A DNA stretch of 7,894 nt from Candidatus Colicola caccequi (GCA_018065205.1 JAGHTR010000047.1:1-7894); one strand, 5' to 3'; counted from the stretch's first letter, positions 1-7,742 are shown. Translations and numbers: made by a program. Notes: generated from the letters alone by a model not told the origin.

Positions 1-305
1 TCCATCTCGGCAATAAAACGAGCCTCATCCTCGCCTTGAAAGACCGTCATCACTTCTTCACGCAAACTCTTATTATCCTGAAAGAGCATAACTTGTGGCA
101 AGTAACCAATCGTTAAGTCACTATCCTTAGAGATAATGCCGGAAGTGGGCTCATACTCGCCGGCCAACAGTCTAAGCAGTGTCGTCTTGCCTGCTCCGTT
201 CTTGCCTACAAGGGCAATGCGATCCTTCTTGTTGATAAGGAAGGAGATATCGTCTAAAATAGGTTTGGACGAAAATTCTATGGACAAATGTTCAACGCTT
301 AGCAT
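1..305 (-). CDS. ABC-F family ATPase, N-terminal part (runs off the left edge)
   Basis: The visible 101 codons begin with ATG at 305-303 and encode the start of the first nucleotide-binding domain of an ABC-F protein. These are soluble twin-ATPase proteins without membrane segments that generally act on ribosomes, in translation control or antibiotic protection. Seen: a short beta-rich N-terminus (MLSVEHLSIEF), the Walker A motif GKNGAGKTT at residues 34-42, and a Q-loop GYLPQ at 67-71. The 'DRIALVGKNGAGKTTLL' run is typical of ABC-F rather than of transporter ATPases. Signature, Walker B, the inter-domain linker and the second ATPase domain lie outside the window, so the subfamily (EttA-, Uup-, YheS-like or resistance type) cannot be told. 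The start codon lies inside the end of uvrA with a 14-base overlap, which suggests translational coupling. No Shine-Dalgarno sequence is visible. Confidence 0.88.
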   Translation of the reverse strand, partial: MLSVEHLSIEFSSKPILDDISFLINKKDRIALVGKNGAGKTTLLRLLAGEYEPTSGIISKDSDLTIGYLPQVMLFQDNKSLREEVMTVFQGEDEARFIAEM

Positions 306-3030
306 CGTTTCGTAAGTATTGACCGGTATAGGATTGTTGACATTGCATAATATCTTCTGGAGTTCCTTCTGCTACAATATAGCCACCTTTATCTCCGCCT
401 TCCGGACCTAAGTCAATGACGTGGTCTGCCGCCAAGATAACCGCCGGGTTATGCTCAATAATGATAACGCTGTGTCCTCGAGCAATCAATTGATTGATAG
501 CTTGTAATAAGGTTCGTATATCAGTTAGACTAAGACCCGTTGTTGGCTCATCAAAGATGAAGAGAGTAGGCGATTGTTTGTTTTCGTCCAAGAAGGAGGC
601 TAACTTGACGCGTTGACTCTCCCCTCCGGATAAAGTAGATGATGATTGACCGAGGTGTATATAGCCTAACCCCACTTCTTGCAGGGGACGTAAACGACGC
701 ACAATTTTGTCACAACGTTTATCTTGACTAAAAAACTCAATGGCTTCATCAACCGTCATTTCAAGTACATCATAAATGGACTTATCACGATACAATACAT
801 CCAATACATCGCGTTGGAACCTTTTGCCGTGGCAGTGCTCGCAGGGCAGAATCAAGTCCGCCATAAACTGCATCTCAATGGTAATGGTGCCTTCGCCCTT
901 ACACATTTCGCAGCGACCACCGGGGGTGTTGAATGAAAAATGTGCAGGAGTAAAACGCAATTGTTGCGCTAATTGTTGCTCTGCATAAAGAGCACGGATT
1001 TCATCGTAAGCTTTGAGATAGGTTACTGGATTGGAACGACTGGATTTACTGAGTGGGTTTTGATCCACAAATTCCACATCCTTAATCGCATTCAAACTGC
1101 CTTTCAAACTGCCATAATCTCCGGTATGTCCAGCCACTCCGCCATAGTATTTCTTAAGCGCAGGGTAAAGAACTCGACTCACTAAACTGGATTTGCCGGA
1201 TCCGCTCACACCGGTGATAACTGTCATTGTATGCAATGGGAAGCGAACGTTGATGTTCTTAAGGTTATTTTCGGAAGCTCCGCATAACTCTATATAATCA
1301 TTCCATTTGCGGCGAGTGGAGGGAATGGAATAATGTACATTTTCCAATTTAGGAAGACCATTATAGATAATCTCGCCTCCGTTTTGTCCGGCTTTGGGAC
1401 CAACTTCAATCAAGTAGTCTGCTGCTCGTTGGATATCTAAATCATGCTCCACCACAACAATCGTATTCTTGAGATCTCGCAGTTCACGTAACACATGGAT
1501 GAGCCGTTCTGTATCGCGAGGGTGTAGACCTATGCTGGGTTCATCTAATACATATAATGACCCTACCAAGCTGCTTCCTAATGATTTACTAAGATTGATG
1601 CGCTGGCTCTCTCCTCCGGAAAGGGTGTTCGCTGAACGATTGAGGGTCAAATAACCTAGCCCTACATCTTCTACAAACTGCAGTCTGGCACGAATCTCTT
1701 TCAATAATGGCGCAGCCGCAATAGCATCATTGTCGGTGAAACGTAAATCAGCAAAGAATGCGTTGAGATCTGTAATAGACATTGTTACCAATTGCTGAAT
1801 ACTCTTACCTGCAATTCGCACATACTCTGCCTCCTTGCGCAATCTTAACCCTTTGCATTCTGGGCAATTAGCCTTGCCTTTGTAGCGATTGAGTAAGATG
1901 CGATATTGCATCTTGCTATATTGTTTAGATTCCAAGAAAAGGAAAAAATCATTCAATCCATGGAAATACTCATTCCCCGTCCAAATTACTTCTTTCTGCT
2001 CTGGACTAAGAGCATAATATGGTGTATGAATAGGAAAACCGAATTTAGAAGCAGAATAGACAAGCTCGTCATTCCAAGAATGCATCGTCTCCCCGTGCCA
2101 ACAAGCAATGGCACCTTCATAAATAGACTTGCTCTTATCAGGAATAACCAAATCTATATCTATACCATCTGTGTTGCCGGAACCCTTACAACGAGGACAT
2201 GCTCCAAGTGGATTATTGAAATCAAATAAGTGTTCTGTAGGCTCAATAAAAGTTATTCCGTCTGCCTCAAAGCGAGTGGAGAAAAATTGCATCTCCTCGT
2301 TATTGGAGTTCCATAACACACATGTCCCTCGCCCCTCAAAGAAAGCGGTCTGCACAGAGTCCGCAAAACGATTTGAAGTGGCTTGCTCTTGGTCCACAAT
2401 GATGCGATCTACTAATAAATAGACATCGTGCAAGTCATCTTGTGTATAAGTGGCATCTGCCATATAAGTCACTTCTTGGGTGGTGGCATTATAAACTCTA
2501 GAAAAACCTTGTTCTATCCATATGCGGAATTGCTCGCGCAATGGTCGGTTGTCGCTTAAGATAATAGGGGAGAGTAACATCACTTTTGTGTCTGGTGGTA
2601 AACTCTCCATTGCACATACTACATCGTGAATAGTATGCCGTTTCACCTCTTTCCCGCTTGCGGGCGAGTAAGTACGCCCTACGCGCGCGAATAAAAGTTT
2701 TAGGTACTCGTATATTTCTGTTACGGTACCTACTGTTGAACGAGGATTATGAGAAATCGTTTTTTGCTGAATGGCAATAGCCGGAGGTATGCCTTCTATC
2801 TTATCTACATCAGGCTTTTGCATTCTGCCCAAGAACTGCCGAGCATACGAACTAAGTGACTCTACATACCTTCGTTGACCTTCTGCATAAAGCGTATCAA
2901 AAGCCAAACTGGATTTTCCAGAGCCACTTAAACCGGTGATTACTACCAGTTTGTTCCGTGGTATGTCAACCGACACATTCTTGAGATTATGTGTTCGGGC
3001 ACCTGCTATGTGAATGTATTGTTGCGCCAA
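292..3030 (-). CDS. uvrA: UvrA, excinuclease ABC subunit A
   Basis: UvrA is the ATP-dependent damage-recognition subunit of nucleotide excision repair; it acts as a dimer in the cytoplasm and loads UvrB at lesions. At 912 residues the protein is near the usual family length (about 940). Seen: Walker A GLSGSGKSS (33-41), UvrB-binding region about 120-250, CPRC (278-281) and CPEC (389-392), signature LSGGESQR (470-477), Walker B LYVLDEP (492-498), H-loop His529; second half Walker A GVSGSGKSS (607-615), zinc cysteines 707, 710, 730 and 733 with canonical 19-residue spacing, signature 800-807, Walker B 823-829, His860. The start is TTG, two bases after the upstream stop; the next in-frame Met (residue 70) would delete Walker A. 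Oddities: the upstream CxxC pair of canonical UvrA (E. coli about 253/256) is absent, and the usual GLH after the second Walker B is GLS. The 'SPASGKEVKRH' segment fits a Bacteroidota UvrA lineage. These are probably lineage traits, not decay. Confidence 0.97.
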   Translation of the reverse strand: MAQQYIHIAGARTHNLKNVSVDIPRNKLVVITGLSGSGKSSLAFDTLYAEGQRRYVESLSSYARQFLGRMQKPDVDKIEGIPPAIAIQQKTISHNPRSTVGTVTEIYEYLKLLFARVGRTYSPASGKEVKRHTIHDVVCAMESLPPDTKVMLLSPIILSDNRPLREQFRIWIEQGFSRVYNATTQEVTYMADATYTQDDLHDVYLLVDRIIVDQEQATSNRFADSVQTAFFEGRGTCVLWNSNNEEMQFFSTRFEADGITFIEPTEHLFDFNNPLGACPRCKGSGNTDGIDIDLVIPDKSKSIYEGAIACWHGETMHSWNDELVYSASKFGFPIHTPYYALSPEQKEVIWTGNEYFHGLNDFFLFLESKQYSKMQYRILLNRYKGKANCPECKGLRLRKEAEYVRIAGKSIQQLVTMSITDLNAFFADLRFTDNDAIAAAPLLKEIRARLQFVEDVGLGYLTLNRSANTLSGGESQRINLSKSLGSSLVGSLYVLDEPSIGLHPRDTERLIHVLRELRDLKNTIVVVEHDLDIQRAADYLIEVGPKAGQNGGEIIYNGLPKLENVHYSIPSTRRKWNDYIELCGASENNLKNINVRFPLHTMTVITGVSGSGKSSLVSRVLYPALKKYYGGVAGHTGDYGSLKGSLNAIKDVEFVDQNPLSKSSRSNPVTYLKAYDEIRALYAEQQLAQQLRFTPAHFSFNTPGGRCEMCKGEGTITIEMQFMADLILPCEHCHGKRFQRDVLDVLYRDKSIYDVLEMTVDEAIEFFSQDKRCDKIVRRLRPLQEVGLGYIHLGQSSSTLSGGESQRVKLASFLDENKQSPTLFIFDEPTTGLSLTDIRTLLQAINQLIARGHSVIIIEHNPAVILAADHVIDLGPEGGDKGGYIVAEGTPEDIMQCQQSYTGQYLRNDAKR

Positions 3031-3032
3031 AA

Positions 3033-4133
3033 TTATATTTCTCCGAGGAATACCATTCTTAAGAATTCAGTACGATTGCGGATTTCTGGAGTACTCTGCT
3101 GAATAACATTGTCCTCCAATACAGGAATACGGATGATCGTTCCTACTTCAACCTCATTGGGGCGTGCGATATGGTCTCTGTTGGCATCAAAAATATACAC
3201 CCATAATTCACGATTTCCGTAGAATTTATCGGCTAATTCACTTAAGGTTGAACCGGCTTTAAGACGGGTCTTAGTAACGTACTCAGAATAGACTTTAGTG
3301 GGCACTTGATAATCAACCGGCACAAATTCTTTTTTCTCCTTCTTAGTCTTGGGTGTTGCTTTGCTTATATTGGTGGTTACCTTTTCTCTCTCACTTTCAC
3401 TCTCACTCTCCCTCTCCCTCTCACTCTCCACTACTTGAGTAGTTTCAGATGGCTCCTGTACTTCTTGCAGATTGAGGGTGTCAATATTTTCACTCTCCAA
3501 TATGTCTGTTGGAATATCTGCACCCATTTCGGTTCGCTCGCTAATAGTATCTATCCATTGTTGAATACGGTTCTGGAAGAAGAACAGACCGGCTAACAAT
3601 AATAGGATAAGGATAATAATGATGATACCCCAAATTAACCATGGCTTTCTCTTTTTCTCTTCCTTCTTAACTTCTTGCACAATAATAATTGGTGCGTTGT
3701 CATTTTTGTCTACGTTTACGTTTGCGTCAACGTCCGACTTAGCTTTGGGGCCTTGTCCCATTTCACCTAATAAATCTACAATTTCTTCTGCTTGTCCTCC
3801 CAATTTTTTCAATGGGTCAACTTCTGTGGGCAGAATAGTTGGCTTAGCGTTATTGAGTTGATCCTCTACATTCGCTGCCATTGCGTATGTGATGCGTTCT
3901 TGTTCAGGAATGATGATGGTTTCTCCGGTTTTTACATTTACGCTTTTGCGAGCCGCCATTTTCTTTTTGCGGAAAGTCCCTAAGCCATTGATATGAACAT
4001 CTTCGCCCCGATTGAGGGCTGCACTCATTTCGTCAAGCCATGTGGTTAGAATAAGATTTACTTCTTTCTCAGTTAGTTTAGTTTTGCGGGCAACAACTTT
4101 CTTTAGTTCTACCCAAGTCATTTTATTCTCCAT
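3033..4133 (-). CDS. HU/IHF-domain membrane protein with C-terminal LysM domain
   Basis: A 366-residue protein with three parts. Residues 1-95 are an HU/IHF-type DNA-binding domain: the run from GLGTF (51-55) through KTGETIIIP (68-76) aligns without gaps to the HU core and arm. A basic stretch (KKEEKKRK, 156-163) precedes one hydrophobic segment at about 165-186. A linker follows, including an acidic/basic Ser-Glu-Arg repeat (237-250), then a LysM domain at about 283-337 (GSTLSELADKFYGN, conserved W311, ending in GTIIRIP). By the positive-inside rule the HU domain faces the cytoplasm and LysM the periplasm, where LysM usually binds peptidoglycan. A role tying nucleoid to envelope is inference; the HU arm lacks the intercalating proline, so DNA binding may be weak or lost. 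The ATG start lies 8 bases after the rimO stop; Met5 is an alternative start. I believe similar HU-LysM proteins occur in other Bacteroidales, but their function is not known to me. Confidence 0.9.
   Translation of the reverse strand: MENKMTWVELKKVVARKTKLTEKEVNLILTTWLDEMSAALNRGEDVHINGLGTFRKKKMAARKSVNVKTGETIIIPEQERITYAMAANVEDQLNNAKPTILPTEVDPLKKLGGQAEEIVDLLGEMGQGPKAKSDVDANVNVDKNDNAPIIIVQEVKKEEKKRKPWLIWGIIIIILILLLLAGLFFFQNRIQQWIDTISERTEMGADIPTDILESENIDTLNLQEVQEPSETTQVVESERERESESESEREKVTTNISKATPKTKKEKKEFVPVDYQVPTKVYSEYVTKTRLKAGSTLSELADKFYGNRELWVYIFDANRDHIARPNEVEVGTIIRIPVLEDNVIQQSTPEIRNRTEFLRMVFLGEI
3041..3044 (-). promoter_or_regulatory. Possible Shine-Dalgarno GGAG for the uvrA TTG start
   Basis: The coding strand has GGAG within the last codons of the HU-LysM gene, ten bases before the uvrA TTG codon. 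The spacing is slightly long and Bacteroidota often do not rely on such sites, so this supports the start only weakly. The stronger argument is that no ATG or GTG lies near and residue 2 onward matches the UvrA N-terminus. Confidence 0.35.
3123..3287 (-). other. LysM domain of the HU-LysM protein
   Basis: Residues about 283-337 carry the LysM pattern: a short strand, 'AGSTLSELADKFYGN', 'LWVYIFDANRD', and the closing 'VGTIIRIP'. LysM domains typically bind N-acetylglucosamine-containing glycans such as peptidoglycan. It is the last domain, about 95 residues from the membrane segment, a distance that could reach the cell wall if the linker is extended. Confidence 0.85.
3385..3429. repeat. In-frame hexanucleotide repeat, about 7 copies of TCNCTC-type units
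   Basis: On the plus strand seven consecutive 6-base units follow the pattern TC(A/C/T)CT(C/T). On the coding strand they read as alternating GAG/GAA and AGN codons and give a run of Glu-Ser and Glu-Arg dipeptides at about residues 236-250 of the HU-LysM protein. The unit length is a multiple of three, so gain or loss of copies changes only the linker length, two residues at a time. Confidence 0.85.
3576..3638 (-). other. Predicted transmembrane segment of the HU-LysM protein
   Basis: Residues 166-186 are almost all Ile, Leu, Gly, Phe and Ala with no charges (core GIIIIILILLLLAGLFFF). Lysines and arginines crowd the N-terminal side (156-163), predicting N-inside, C-outside topology. There is no N-terminal signal peptide, so this segment would be a single-span signal anchor. 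Confidence 0.88.
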
Positions 4134-4141
4134 GATATATG

Positions 4142-5455
4142 TTATTGAATTATTTGTCCGTATAAATCAAATTCTTCAGCACGTGTTATACGTACTTGCA
4201 CGAATTGGCCGATGGGGTCTGCCTTCGTTTTTTCTTGTTTAATCAGCACTTCGCAATCTACTTCGGGAGAGTCCCATTCTGTGCGACCAATTAGATAATC
4301 TCCTTCTCGACGATCAATCAGTACAGAATAGACTTGGTTCACCTTTGCTTCTTGAATTTCTGCCGATATTTGTTGCTGAATAGCCATCAATGTATTAAGT
4401 CGTTGTTGCTTAACTTCTTCAGAAACATCGTCTTTGTAATGCTTGGCCGCATAAGTACCATCTTCTTCGCAATACGCGAAAGCCCCCATTCGTTCAAAGC
4501 GCATCTGTTTTACCCATTGACATAGTTGCTCAAAGTCCTCTTCTGTTTCACCGGGATGCCCAACCATTAGCGTGGTTCGGATATGAATGCCTGGAACAAT
4601 CTCTCGAATACGATGAATGAGGGCATCTTGCTGCTCTTGAGTTATATGCCGACGCATTTGTGTTAGCATGTGTGTCGTGCAATGTTGCAATGCTATATCC
4701 AAGTATTTGCATACATTGGTATGCTTGGCCATAACCGCTAATAAACCTTCCGGAAAATCGGTGGGGTAGGCGTAGTGTAGTCTAATCCAACGGATGCCGT
4801 CAATTCCCGCTAATCGGTCAATCAGTTCCGGTAGTTTATGCTCTTGGTACAAATCTAACCCATAACTGCTCAAATCTTGTGCTATTACGTTCAACTCCTT
4901 TACTCCCTCTTTTTGCAGCCACTCGGCTTCTTTCACAATGTCCTCTATGGGACGCGATGTATGCCGACCGGTTATCAATGGAATAGCGCAATAGGAGCAT
5001 AACCGATTGCATCCTTCACTAATCTTCAAATAGGCAGTATGCTTAGGGGTTGTAATATGACGTGGCTTAATGGCTGAAGGGTGTGGTGATTGAACCTGTT
5101 CTTGTAATTCGTTCACCAAATTCAAATAGTCAAATTTCCCAAACCACTTATCCACCTCAGGAATCTCGTCTTCTAAGTCTTTCAAATAACGCTGACTTAA
5201 ACATCCCATGACATAGATACGATCTACTTTCCCCGCCTGTTTGCGTGCCACAAACTGTAGAATGGTATTAATACTCTCTTCCTTGGCGTCCCCTATGAAT
5301 CCGCACGTATTGATGACTACAATGCGACCACTTGGACACTCTGCGTCATGATAACAACGGAAACCATTGGCTTCCAATCGTGCCATCAATCGCTCCGAAT
5401 CTACTAAGTTCTTAGAGCAACCTAATGTTAATATGTCAATTCTTGTTTTTGTCAC
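4142..5455 (-). CDS. rimO: RimO, ribosomal protein S12 methylthiotransferase
   Basis: RimO is a radical SAM enzyme that adds a methylthio group to a conserved aspartate of ribosomal protein S12, using two iron-sulfur clusters. Seen in 437 residues, the usual length: an N-terminal methylthiotransferase domain with cluster cysteines C13 (LGCSKN), C51 (INTCGF) and C85 (VMGCLSQRY); a radical SAM motif CNRLCSYC with C149, C153 and C156; 'VGHPGETEEDF' (298-308); and a C-terminal TRAM domain from about 374 to 437. The N-terminal 'LGCSKNLVDSE' separates RimO from its tRNA-modifying relatives MiaB and MtaB. The start is GTG at 5455-5453, directly after the TAA stop of recQ with no base between; the next Met (residue 24) would lose C13, so GTG is preferred. 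All six cluster cysteines are present, so the enzyme looks functional. Confidence 0.97.
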   Translation of the reverse strand: MTKTRIDILTLGCSKNLVDSERLMARLEANGFRCYHDAECPSGRIVVINTCGFIGDAKEESINTILQFVARKQAGKVDRIYVMGCLSQRYLKDLEDEIPEVDKWFGKFDYLNLVNELQEQVQSPHPSAIKPRHITTPKHTAYLKISEGCNRLCSYCAIPLITGRHTSRPIEDIVKEAEWLQKEGVKELNVIAQDLSSYGLDLYQEHKLPELIDRLAGIDGIRWIRLHYAYPTDFPEGLLAVMAKHTNVCKYLDIALQHCTTHMLTQMRRHITQEQQDALIHRIREIVPGIHIRTTLMVGHPGETEEDFEQLCQWVKQMRFERMGAFAYCEEDGTYAAKHYKDDVSEEVKQQRLNTLMAIQQQISAEIQEAKVNQVYSVLIDRREGDYLIGRTEWDSPEVDCEVLIKQEKTKADPIGQFVQVRITRAEEFDLYGQIIQ

Positions 5456-7639
5456 TTAGTTGCCAAGATCGGAATGGAACTTAATGCGCACTAATCGAAC
5501 ATGCAATTCATCATAATCGTCCTCTCCTAATTCTTTCATGGCGATTTTGATGTTATCGTTTTCTGCGTTTTTGAAATATTCAATGATTTCGTCCTTCTCG
5601 TCAGGATCTACAACCTCGTCAATAAAGTAGTTGATGTTCAGTTTGGTGCCACTATAAACAATGGCTTCAATCTCTTCCAACATTTCCTCCATCGACATAC
5701 CCTTTGATTCTGCTAAATCGTCTAAGGCTACACGGCGGTCGATGGCCTGAATGATGCTAATCTTACGGGTAGAGTCCTTGGCTCTGGTACGGAAACGCAA
5801 ATCTTCCGGACGGATAATCTCGTTTTCGTCCACATACTCCTTAATCACTTTTAGAAACTCTTCTCCGTAACGTTTGGCCTTGCCGGCACCTACACCCGGG
5901 ATATTCTGCAGTTCCTCAAAAGTGATAGGATAACTGGTGGCCATAGCCTCTAAGGATGGGTCTTGGAAAATAACAAACGGAGGAACATCCAGTTTCTTAC
6001 TGAGTTTCTTTCGCATATCTTTTAGAATGGAGAATAGCACTTCATCTGCTGCAGCAGAACCACCTATGCTCATTTCCATTTCTTCGTCGTCATCTTCGTT
6101 ATGCACCTCCAATGGCACCTCAAAGATGGACGGACGCTTCATAAATCGATGTCCTTCCGGCGTAATCTTCAAATCACCATACGATTCAATATCTTTTTTG
6201 ATATAACCGGTTAGCATGGCTTGACGAATAATGGCATGCAGAGTGGACTCTTCTTCATCTTCTGCTACACCAAAGTTCTCTAATTCGTCGTGGTGGTAAC
6301 TACGAACGGCTGCCGTGGTGTTGCCATGCATGATATCTACAATATGTTCGGCTTTGAATTTCTCGTTCAATTGGAGAATAGTCTCCATAATGATGCCTAA
6401 TAACTCGCTCTCATCCACCATCCTATACTGCTTGCGACAGTTATCACAACTGCCACAATTGTCCTCCGCATAATCCTCACCAAAATAGTGCAGTAACAAT
6501 TTACGACGGCAAATAGGTGATTCCGCATAACTTTGCGTTTCAAATAGTAATTGGTTGCTGATTTCTTGTTCGGCTACCGGCTTACCTTGTTGAAATTTGC
6601 GCAGCCGTTCAATATCTTTAGGAGAATAGTAACATAAGCAAACACCTTCGCCACCATCGCGTCCGGCTCGCCCGGTTTCTTGATAGTAACCTTCCAAAGA
6701 TTTAGGAATATCGTAATGCACCACAAAACGAACATCGGGCTTATCAATACCCATTCCAAAAGCAATGGTTGCCACAATTACTTGACATTGTTCCATCAGA
6801 AAAGCATCTTGTGTGGCAGTACGAACTGCTGCCTCCATCCCGGCGTGATAACAAAGAGCTGAAATGTTATTTACACGTAGCGTCTCTGCCAAGTCTTCAA
6901 CCGTTTTACGCGCTAAACAATATACAATACCTGATTTGCCATTCATACTGCGAATAAAACGAATCAAGTCCTTATCTACATCATCTGTTTTGGGACGTAC
7001 TTCGTAGTATAAGTTGGGGCGATTAAAACTGGACTTGAATACTTCTGCATCCAACATTCCTAAGTTCTTCTGAATATCGTGCTGCACTTTAGGCGTAGCG
7101 GTAGCCGTGAGCGCGATGATGGGCGCACGGCCTATGCGTTCCGTCATACTTTGTATATTACGATATTCAGGACGAAAATCGTGACCCCATTCCGAAATAC
7201 AATGGGCTTCATCTACGGCATAGAAACTAACCTTAATACCTTGTAAGAAGTCTATGTTCTCCGTCTTGTTGAGTGATTCGGGAGCTAAATACAACAGTTT
7301 CGTCTTGCCGGCAAGAATATCTTCTTTTACGGCTGCAATCTCAGGACGAGATAGAGAGGAATTGATAAAGTGAGCCACACCATCTTCTTCCGAAAAATTG
7401 CGCATAGCATCTACCTGGTTCTTCATCAGCGCAATAAGGGGGCTGATAACAATGGCCACCCCGTCCATAATTAAACTGGGTAATTGGTAACAAAGGCTCT
7501 TCCCCCCACCGGTTGGCATCAGGACAAAGGTATCATGACCATTGATGACATTCATAATAATGGCCTCTTGGTTACCCTTAAAACTATCAAACCCAAAATT
7601 ATGCTGCAACGCAGCAACTAACTCTTCGTGTGTAATCAT
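5456..7639 (-). CDS. recQ: RecQ, ATP-dependent 3'-5' DNA helicase
   Basis: RecQ unwinds forks, recombination intermediates and other branched DNA in the cytoplasm. The 727-residue protein, counted from ATG at 7639, shows Walker A PTGGGKS (42-48), DEAH (143-146) followed by the RecQ motif CISEWGHDFRPEY, motif III ALTATATP (176-183), motif V near VATIAFGMGID, motif VI QETGRAGRDG (320-329), zinc cysteines 377, 395, 398 and 401, a winged-helix RQC region about 405-510, an acidic linker (NEDDDEEMEM), and an HRDC domain about 531-608 with helix-hairpin-like IPGVGAGKAKRYG. A further 110 or so residues at the C-terminus look like the helix-turn-helix domain found on many longer RecQ proteins. The TTG codon just before (7642-7640) could extend it by one residue, but ATG is preferred. 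It is the first gene of the operon, about 40 bases after the predicted transcription start. Confidence 0.97.
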   Translation of the reverse strand: MITHEELVAALQHNFGFDSFKGNQEAIIMNVINGHDTFVLMPTGGGKSLCYQLPSLIMDGVAIVISPLIALMKNQVDAMRNFSEEDGVAHFINSSLSRPEIAAVKEDILAGKTKLLYLAPESLNKTENIDFLQGIKVSFYAVDEAHCISEWGHDFRPEYRNIQSMTERIGRAPIIALTATATPKVQHDIQKNLGMLDAEVFKSSFNRPNLYYEVRPKTDDVDKDLIRFIRSMNGKSGIVYCLARKTVEDLAETLRVNNISALCYHAGMEAAVRTATQDAFLMEQCQVIVATIAFGMGIDKPDVRFVVHYDIPKSLEGYYQETGRAGRDGGEGVCLCYYSPKDIERLRKFQQGKPVAEQEISNQLLFETQSYAESPICRRKLLLHYFGEDYAEDNCGSCDNCRKQYRMVDESELLGIIMETILQLNEKFKAEHIVDIMHGNTTAAVRSYHHDELENFGVAEDEEESTLHAIIRQAMLTGYIKKDIESYGDLKITPEGHRFMKRPSIFEVPLEVHNEDDDEEMEMSIGGSAAADEVLFSILKDMRKKLSKKLDVPPFVIFQDPSLEAMATSYPITFEELQNIPGVGAGKAKRYGEEFLKVIKEYVDENEIIRPEDLRFRTRAKDSTRKISIIQAIDRRVALDDLAESKGMSMEEMLEEIEAIVYSGTKLNINYFIDEVVDPDEKDEIIEYFKNAENDNIKIAMKELGEDDYDELHVRLVRIKFHSDLGN

Positions 7640-7684
7640 CAATTTTATACGATATAATCAATGTGTACTTTTTCAAATTTAGTG

Positions 7685-7716
7685 CAAAATTAAACAAAAT
7701 ATTTGACACTACCAAA
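7685..7716 (-). promoter_or_regulatory. Predicted Bacteroidota-type promoter for the recQ operon
   Basis: Read on the minus strand: TTTG (7716-7713), 20 bases, then TAATTTTG (7692-7685). This matches the Bacteroidota sigma-ABfr pattern of -33 TTTG and -7 TAnnTTTG. Transcription would start near 7678, giving a leader of about 40 bases that is AT-rich and has no Shine-Dalgarno sequence. It is the only good candidate upstream of the five-gene minus-strand cluster. Confidence 0.72.
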
Positions 7717-7731
7717 TTTTTTTTAAAAAAA
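7717..7731. other. T8A7 tract between divergent promoters
   Basis: Eight T followed by seven A lie between the two -33 boxes, within a 26-base gap. Such tracts are stiff or bent and can act as UP-like elements that contact RNA polymerase. The tract could serve both promoters; that role is inferred only from position and composition. Confidence 0.4.
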
Positions 7732-7742
7732 TGCAGGAAAAA

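Noticed and set aside
1906..2229. Plus-strand open frame of 107 codons inside uvrA
   Set aside because: It is fully antisense to a well-conserved uvrA region, with no recognisable domain or promoter; a shadow frame.
3306..3596. Plus-strand open frame with hydrophobic, Leu/Thr/Pro-rich repeat opposite the HU-LysM linker
   Set aside because: The apparent repeat peptide is only the antisense reading of the hexanucleotide repeat; the minus-strand gene explains the region.
7640..7642. TTG as the recQ start, one codon before ATG
   Set aside because: The ATG directly after it gives a normal RecQ N-terminus; nothing favours the rarer codon.
7674..7698. Second minus-strand -7-like box (TAAATTTG, 7681-7674) closer to recQ
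   Set aside because: The nearest upstream TTTG leaves only 13 bases of spacer, against 20 for the chosen site.
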